11,935 nucleotides of DNA from Rhodospirillaceae bacterium UBA6608 (GTDB taxonomy: Bacteria > Pseudomonadota > Alphaproteobacteria > Rhodospirillales_A > Casp-alpha2). A program made the position numbers and the translations under genes. The stretch spans positions 8,075-20,009 of the forward strand of contig DJHY01000118.1 in NCBI GenBank assembly GCA_002433335.1, read 5' to 3'. Below the pieces are notes generated by a model that saw only the letters and a program-made list of their open reading frames with translations, was not told where the DNA came from and ran no database searches. Positions within the stretch are counted from its first letter, which is position 1. The number at the start of each line of letters is the position of its first letter. Positions 8,353-11,935 of the stretch are shown here, in pieces.

Positions 8353-9381
8353 TTAGTGCTCCATCACGCCTTTGCGGCCCATCAGCCCGCGCGGGCGGAC
8401 CAAAAGAACCACGACGGCGATCAGATAGATGATGATCTGGTCGATACCGGGCAGGATCGCCTTGACCTCGTTCATCGAGGCGAAGCTCTGCAGAATGCCG
8501 AGCAGGAAGCCCGCCGCGACGGCGCCGCCCAACGACCCCATGCCGCCGACCACGACCACGACGAAGCTAAGGACCAGGAAGTCCATGCCCATGTGGTAAT
8601 CGGGGCTGAGGATCGGGGTGTACATGGTGCCCGCTAGGCCCGCGACGACGGCCGCGATCCCGAACACGATGGTGAACCGCCGGTCGATATCGATGCCCAG
8701 CAGGCCCACCGTCTCACGGTCCGCCATGCCCGCGCGAACGACCATGCCGAATGTCGTGAACTGCAGGAACGCGAAGACCCCGCCGATCACCGCGACCGAG
8801 AACAGGAAGTAGATCAAACGCCAAGCGGGATAGACGACGTTACCGGCGTCGAAGCCCAGCAACACGCCGAAATCGATCATACCGCTGAGGCCGCCCGGCG
8901 ACGGCAGGGGGATCGGGTTGGCGCCGAAATTACTTTTGACGATTTCCTGCAGAACGATCGCCAGGCCGAAGGTGACCAGGATCTGTTCCGCATGCGGCCG
9001 TTTATAGAAGAAGCGGATCAGGCCGCGCTCCATGGCGATGCCGATCAACAGCATGATCGGGATCGCGATCAGGATCGATACGGGGACCGACAAATCCAGC
9101 AGGGTATGGCCGAAATCTCCGAACCAGACCTCGACATAGGGTTGCTTGACCTCCATCGGCGCGCCCCAGGGCGTCATCCGGGTCGGGTCGATCGTGACCT
9201 TTTCGATACTCAACAGCGCCTTCACGCTGACGGCGCAGAACGCACCCAGCATGAACAAGGCGCCATGGGCGAAGTTCACCACGCCGAGCGTACCGAAGAT
9301 GATGGTCAGACCCAGGGCGATCAGGGCATAGGCCCCACCCTTATCTAGGCCATTTAGAATCTGCAGGAGAATTGCATCCAT
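8353..9381 (-). CDS. livH: LivH-type permease of a HAAT-family ABC transporter
   Basis: The 342-residue product has the LivH hallmarks: LLQILNGLDKGGAYALIALG at the start, then LTIIFGTLGVVNFAHGALFM (25-44). Later come a VRAGMADRETVGLLGIDI coupling segment and a C-terminal VLLVRPRGLMGRKG. It is about 40-50 residues longer than typical LivH. The extra length is mostly a hydrophilic insert at about residues 59-94 (from IEKVTIDPTRMTPWGAPMEV to GDFGHT) between the second and third membrane segments, probably facing the periplasm. GGGGA stands about 7 nt before the ATG at 9381. It lies 80 nt after the binding-protein stop, with a GC-rich hairpin in between. It forms the transmembrane pore with the LivM-type subunit. 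Confidence 0.92.
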   Translation of the reverse strand: MDAILLQILNGLDKGGAYALIALGLTIIFGTLGVVNFAHGALFMLGAFCAVSVKALLSIEKVTIDPTRMTPWGAPMEVKQPYVEVWFGDFGHTLLDLSVPVSILIAIPIMLLIGIAMERGLIRFFYKRPHAEQILVTFGLAIVLQEIVKSNFGANPIPLPSPGGLSGMIDFGVLLGFDAGNVVYPAWRLIYFLFSVAVIGGVFAFLQFTTFGMVVRAGMADRETVGLLGIDIDRRFTIVFGIAAVVAGLAGTMYTPILSPDYHMGMDFLVLSFVVVVVGGMGSLGGAVAAGFLLGILQSFASMNEVKAILPGIDQIIIYLIAVVVLLVRPRGLMGRKGVMEH

Positions 9382-9406
9382 GGATTGTCCCCGTTCGGAA
9401 ATAGGT

Positions 9407-9439
9407 GGCCGCCCCCGGGGGAGCGCTCCGGGAGCGGCC
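9407..9439 (-). promoter_or_regulatory. GC-rich intercistronic hairpin between binding-protein and permease genes
   Basis: GGCCGC (9407-9412) pairs with GCGGCC (9434-9439). Inside this, after one mismatch, CCCGG (9414-9418) pairs with CCGGG (9428-9432), leaving a small loop. No U-run follows on the minus strand, so it is not a full intrinsic terminator. Its place just after the binding-protein gene suggests mRNA stabilisation or partial termination, which would give more binding protein than permease. This arrangement is common in ABC importer operons. Confidence 0.6.
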
Positions 9440-9461
9440 GTTGCCAGTCAGGGAAGACTGA

Positions 9462-10799
9462 TCAGCCGTTGTTGTACGGCCCGAGGTTACCGCCCAGCAT
9501 CTCGGCCGGATATTCGACCTGAGAGCGCGGCGTCACTTCGACGACTTCCAGCACGTCGAACTTCGAGGTCGGGTTTTCTTTACCCTTCACGACCAGGACG
9601 TCCTTGAAGCACTGGTGATCCGAAGCACGATATTCGGTCGGGCCGTTGCCCAGACCATCGAACTTGAAGCCTTCCAGAGCAGCACCCACGCCGGACGGCA
9701 TGAACGTGCCGGCGCGCTGGCAGGCATCGGCGTACAGGATCGCCTGGCAATAGGTCGTGTGCGCGGCCTGGGACGGCGGGAAGCCGTACTTCTGACCGAA
9801 CGATTTGACGAACGCCTTGGAGCCCTCGTCCTGCAGCGACCAGTGCCAGTTGGTGGACCCGAAGATGCCTTTGACGTTTTCGCCGGCACCCTGGGCCATC
9901 AGACGCGAGTACAGCGGAACGACGATCGCGAACTGCTTGCCGTTGACCATCTTGTCGCGCAGACCGAACTGCACCGCCTGGGTCAGCGAGTTGACCATGT
10001 CGCGGCCGTAGTGGTTCAGGACCAGCACGTCGGCGCCCGAGTTCAGGACCGGCGTGATGTACTGCGAGAAGTCACCGGCGCCCAGCGGGGTGCGAACGGC
10101 GGCCGCCGTCTTCCAGCCCAGAGCTTCGGTGTACTTCTTGATCGAACCTTCCTGCGACCAACCCCAGGTGTAGTCGGCGGTCAGGTGGTAAGCCGTGCGG
10201 TCGCTGCCGAAGGCGTTCTTCAGCACCGGGGCCAGCGCGGCGCCGGTCATTTCGGTGTTGAAGAAGTGACGGAAACCGTTGGCGCGCTTGTCCTTCCCGG
10301 TGGTGTCGTTGGAGTGGGTCAGACCGGCCATGAAGATCACGCCGGCGTCCTGGCACAGGCCCTGGACGGCGATGGCGACGCCCGAGGACGAACCGCCGGT
10401 GATCATAATGGCGCCGTCTTTTTCGATCATGCGCTTGGCGCTGGCGCGCGCGGCATCGGACTTGGTCTGCGTGTCGCCGGTGACATACACGACCTTCTTG
10501 CCGTTGACGCCGTTACCCTTCAGCGCCTTGGACGAGAAGGTGTTCAGCATGCCGCCGTCGCCTTCGCCGTTGATGTGCTCGACAGCCAGCTGATAGGCGC
10601 GCAGTTCGTCCGCACCTTCGTCGGCATAGGCCCCGGTTTGCGGGACGTTGAAGCCGAAGGTCACGGTCTTGCCTTTGGGCTCGTTCAGATAGCCCGCGGC
10701 GAACGCCTTGGAGGAAAGAATGGTCGGGGTCGCGAGGGCAACACCGGCAGCGGCAGAGCTTTTGAGCAAGCCGCGGCGCGTAATCTTGAAGTCACTCAT
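9462..10799 (-). CDS. Tat-exported periplasmic solute-binding protein of a HAAT-family ABC importer (substrate unknown)
   Basis: I chose the ATG at 10799 (445 residues): GGGAG lies about 9 nt upstream, and it places a twin-arginine signal at the very start (ITRRGLLKSSAAAGVALATP, Arg8-Arg9, likely cleavage after AFA at 34). The longer frame from 10895 would bury that signal. The mature part fits the Leu/Ile/Val-binding fold (Peripla_BP_6): TVTFGFNVPQTGAYADEGAD at about 45-64, MITGGSSSGVAIAVQ in lobe one, and YTWGWSQEGSIKKYTEALGW at about 210-229. Cysteines sit at 149, 351, 360 and 397; 351 and 360 could pair. It is the first gene of the operon and delivers substrate to the LivHMGF-type complex. 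I do not recognise it as UrtA, LivK or AmiC, so no symbol is given. Tat export suggests folding, or possibly cofactor or ligand capture, before export. Confidence 0.88.
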   Translation of the reverse strand: MSDFKITRRGLLKSSAAAGVALATPTILSSKAFAAGYLNEPKGKTVTFGFNVPQTGAYADEGADELRAYQLAVEHINGEGDGGMLNTFSSKALKGNGVNGKKVVYVTGDTQTKSDAARASAKRMIEKDGAIMITGGSSSGVAIAVQGLCQDAGVIFMAGLTHSNDTTGKDKRANGFRHFFNTEMTGAALAPVLKNAFGSDRTAYHLTADYTWGWSQEGSIKKYTEALGWKTAAAVRTPLGAGDFSQYITPVLNSGADVLVLNHYGRDMVNSLTQAVQFGLRDKMVNGKQFAIVVPLYSRLMAQGAGENVKGIFGSTNWHWSLQDEGSKAFVKSFGQKYGFPPSQAAHTTYCQAILYADACQRAGTFMPSGVGAALEGFKFDGLGNGPTEYRASDHQCFKDVLVVKGKENPTSKFDVLEVVEVTPRSQVEYPAEMLGGNLGPYNNG

Positions 10800-10827
10800 A
10801 CTTGAATTCTCCCAATACATTTTAATT

Positions 10828-10866
10828 GGCGCAGGCCCGTTTTTTGGTCGGGCCATACAATGCGCC
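10828..10866 (-). promoter_or_regulatory. Folded leader hairpin ahead of the solute-binding-protein gene
   Basis: Two nested 6-bp stems occur in the 5' leader. Outer arms are GGCGCA (10828-10833) and TGCGCC (10861-10866); inner arms are GGCCCG (10834-10839) and CGGGCC (10849-10854). The outer and inner stems abut on one side, with a 6-nt bulge (10855-10860) on the other. The 9-nt loop is A-rich in the minus-strand RNA (ACCAAAAAA). The structure ends 28 nt before the start codon and leaves the ribosome-binding site free. No U-run follows it. It could stabilise the mRNA or regulate expression; no known riboswitch is recognised. Confidence 0.55.
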
Positions 10867-10916
10867 CCAGCCTGCGATGGAAAGATCCATCCCACTTGAT
10901 GTTGTCTGAAATGATG

Positions 10917-10950
10917 TTAATGAATCAATAGCTCATTGATTTTAATGAAT
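10917..10950. promoter_or_regulatory. Candidate operator in the divergent intergenic region
   Basis: An inverted repeat AATCAAT (10923-10929) and ATTGATT (10935-10941), with a 5-nt spacer, sits inside a pair of 9-bp direct repeats TTAATGAAT (10917-10925 and 10942-10950) set 25 bp apart. It lies about midway between the solute-binding-protein gene and the XRE regulator gene, in the AT-rich part of an otherwise GC-rich window. It is the best candidate binding site for the divergently encoded regulator. AT-richness raises the chance of coincidence, and the binding protein is inferred. Confidence 0.5.
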
Positions 10951-10996
10951 TATTTTGTAAATCTATTAGAAGGTTATCAGATTAATTCGTCAACGA

Positions 10997-11036
10997 TTGA
11001 CACTGCACCGCAACACAAACTGGGGAAAAAACAGGA
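10997..11036 (+). promoter_or_regulatory. Possible -35 element and ribosome-binding site of the XRE regulator gene
   Basis: A perfect TTGACA stands at 10997-11002, but no convincing -10 lies 16-18 bp downstream (the bases there are CAAACTGGGG), so an activator may be needed or the true promoter may lie elsewhere. AGGA at 11033-11036 lies 7 nt before the ATG at 11044 and supports that start. Confidence 0.35.
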
Positions 11037-11043
11037 ATTTCAG

Positions 11044-11935
11044 ATGGTTAATCCAATTCCCGGAACGCGCATCCGGCAGTACCGCCGGGACAAGGGCGTG
11101 ACCCAGGCGGCCCTGGCGCGCAGTGTCGGCATCTCGCCCAGCTACCTGAACCTGATCGAATGGAACAAACGGCCCATCGCCGGGAGCCTGCTGCGTAAGC
11201 TGTCGGAGGCTTTGGGGGTGACCCTGGACGACCTGGGCAGCGTCGCCGAAGAGCGCCTGCGCGCCGAACTGTTGGAGGTCGCGCACCTGCCCACCCTGGA
11301 AAACGCCGAGGTCGAAGCCGATCAGGCCAGCGAACTGATCGGGCGCTTTCCCGGCTGGGCCCGGGGCCTCGCCGCCCTGGCACGGTCGGAGCGGGAATCG
11401 ACGATCCGCGCCCAGGTCCTGTCGGACCGCCTGTCGCACGACCCGTTCCTGGGCGAAGAGATCCACAAGATGCTCAACCGCATGACGGTGATCCGCTCGG
11501 CCTCGGAAATTCTGGTCGACTACAGCGACCTCAGCGACGAGCGCCGCGACCGCTTCATCGACATCATTCACGAGGAAATCCGCGTTCTATCCGACACCGG
11601 CGAAGCCCTGGCCACCTATCTGGATAAGGCCGAACACGCCGAGCGCTACCTGACCCCGGTCGACGAGGTCGAATCCCTGTTCGACGCCCGCCAGGGCAGG
11701 TTCGAGGAAATCGAAGACCAGGCCCGCGAGCTTAATCGCCTGCTCGACGATTCCCAGGCAGCGCCGCGCCGGGCCAAGGCCCGCGCCCTGGTCGACGACC
11801 GCCTGGGCGAGATCTTCGCCAAGATCGTTTCCGAAAGCCCGCATATCGAAACCACGGCGGCGGCGGACCGGGCGCGCAAGATGCTGGCCGACTATGCCGT
11901 GGGTGCGGTGATGATGCCGATGGCTCCGTTCCTGG
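11044..11935 (+). CDS. XRE-family regulator with HisKA-like middle region, ScfR/RamB-like (partial, C-terminus missing)
   Basis: The frame is open from 11044 to the right edge (297 codons), so the C-terminus is missing. Residues 8-62 are a clear XRE helix-turn-helix (IRQYRRDKGVTQAALARSVG, then SPSYLNLIEWNKRPI). Residues 121-193 form a predicted helical hairpin resembling a HisKA dimerisation domain: IHKMLNRMTVIRSASEIL, then a loop, then DRFIDIIHEEIRVLSDTGEA, with His141 in the phospho-acceptor position. A charged linker follows. ARKMLADYAVGAVMMPMAPF at about 277-296 resembles the lead into the IrrE-like/DUF2083 part of ScfR/RamB-type regulators of short-chain acyl metabolism. It is transcribed divergently from the transporter operon and is its likely regulator. 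The XRE call is firm; the ScfR-like call is likely; the HisKA resemblance is my reading. Confidence 0.8.
   Translation, partial: MVNPIPGTRIRQYRRDKGVTQAALARSVGISPSYLNLIEWNKRPIAGSLLRKLSEALGVTLDDLGSVAEERLRAELLEVAHLPTLENAEVEADQASELIGRFPGWARGLAALARSERESTIRAQVLSDRLSHDPFLGEEIHKMLNRMTVIRSASEILVDYSDLSDERRDRFIDIIHEEIRVLSDTGEALATYLDKAEHAERYLTPVDEVESLFDARQGRFEEIEDQARELNRLLDDSQAAPRRAKARALVDDRLGEIFAKIVSESPHIETTAAADRARKMLADYAVGAVMMPMAPFL

Noticed and set aside
7345..8637. Plus-strand open frame of 430 codons
   Set aside because: Its translation is Gln/Asp/Arg-rich mirror sequence opposite the two permease genes, with no motif.
10990..11571. Minus-strand open frame opposite the XRE regulator gene
   Set aside because: The plus strand encodes a clear helix-turn-helix protein with a good ribosome-binding site; the minus-strand frame shows no family signature.

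Overview
The window looks like chromosomal DNA from a GC-rich alphaproteobacterium, most like the Rhodospirillales. This rests on high GC at third codon positions, the family mix and the tight operons. I cannot name a genus from sequence alone. Three blocks are present: a haem-uptake operon, a five-gene branched-chain-amino-acid-type (HAAT/Liv) ABC transporter operon, and a divergent regulator gene cut by the right edge.

Block 1 (about 1-5430, all on the minus strand) is a haem acquisition operon. In transcription order it encodes HemP/HmuP, a haem-type TonB-dependent outer-membrane receptor, a dedicated TonB, a HemS/ChuS/HmuS-type cytoplasmic haem-handling protein, ExbB, ExbD and the first 39 codons of a HmuT-like periplasmic haem-binding protein. 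HmuU and HmuV would be expected beyond the left edge. From the receptor onward the genes overlap or nearly touch. The promoter upstream of hemP carries two Fur-box-like palindromes. The proteins form a complete route: receptor, energy from TonB-ExbB-ExbD, periplasmic hand-over by HmuT, cytoplasmic handling by HmuS.

Block 2 (about 5457-10866, minus strand) encodes a Tat-exported solute-binding protein, two permeases (LivH and LivM types) and two ATPases (LivG and LivF types). It ends in a strong intrinsic terminator at 5457-5482 that insulates it from the hemP promoter. The substrate is not evident; the binding protein is not obviously UrtA or a classical LivJ/LivK. There is a folded leader hairpin ahead of the binding-protein gene and another hairpin between it and the first permease gene.

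Block 3 (11044 to the right edge, plus strand) is a partial XRE-family regulator of the ScfR/RamB-like, IrrE-linked type. It is divergent from the transporter across a 244-bp AT-rich region with symmetric repeats, so it is the obvious candidate regulator of the transporter. Its middle part closely resembles a histidine-kinase dimerisation (HisKA) helix pair, with a histidine at the phospho-acceptor position. That is the most interesting single observation here. I saw no mobile elements, CRISPR arrays, tRNAs or rRNAs. I do not see strong evidence for a wholly new system; the novelty lies in the unassigned transporter substrate, the regulator architecture and the regulatory elements.
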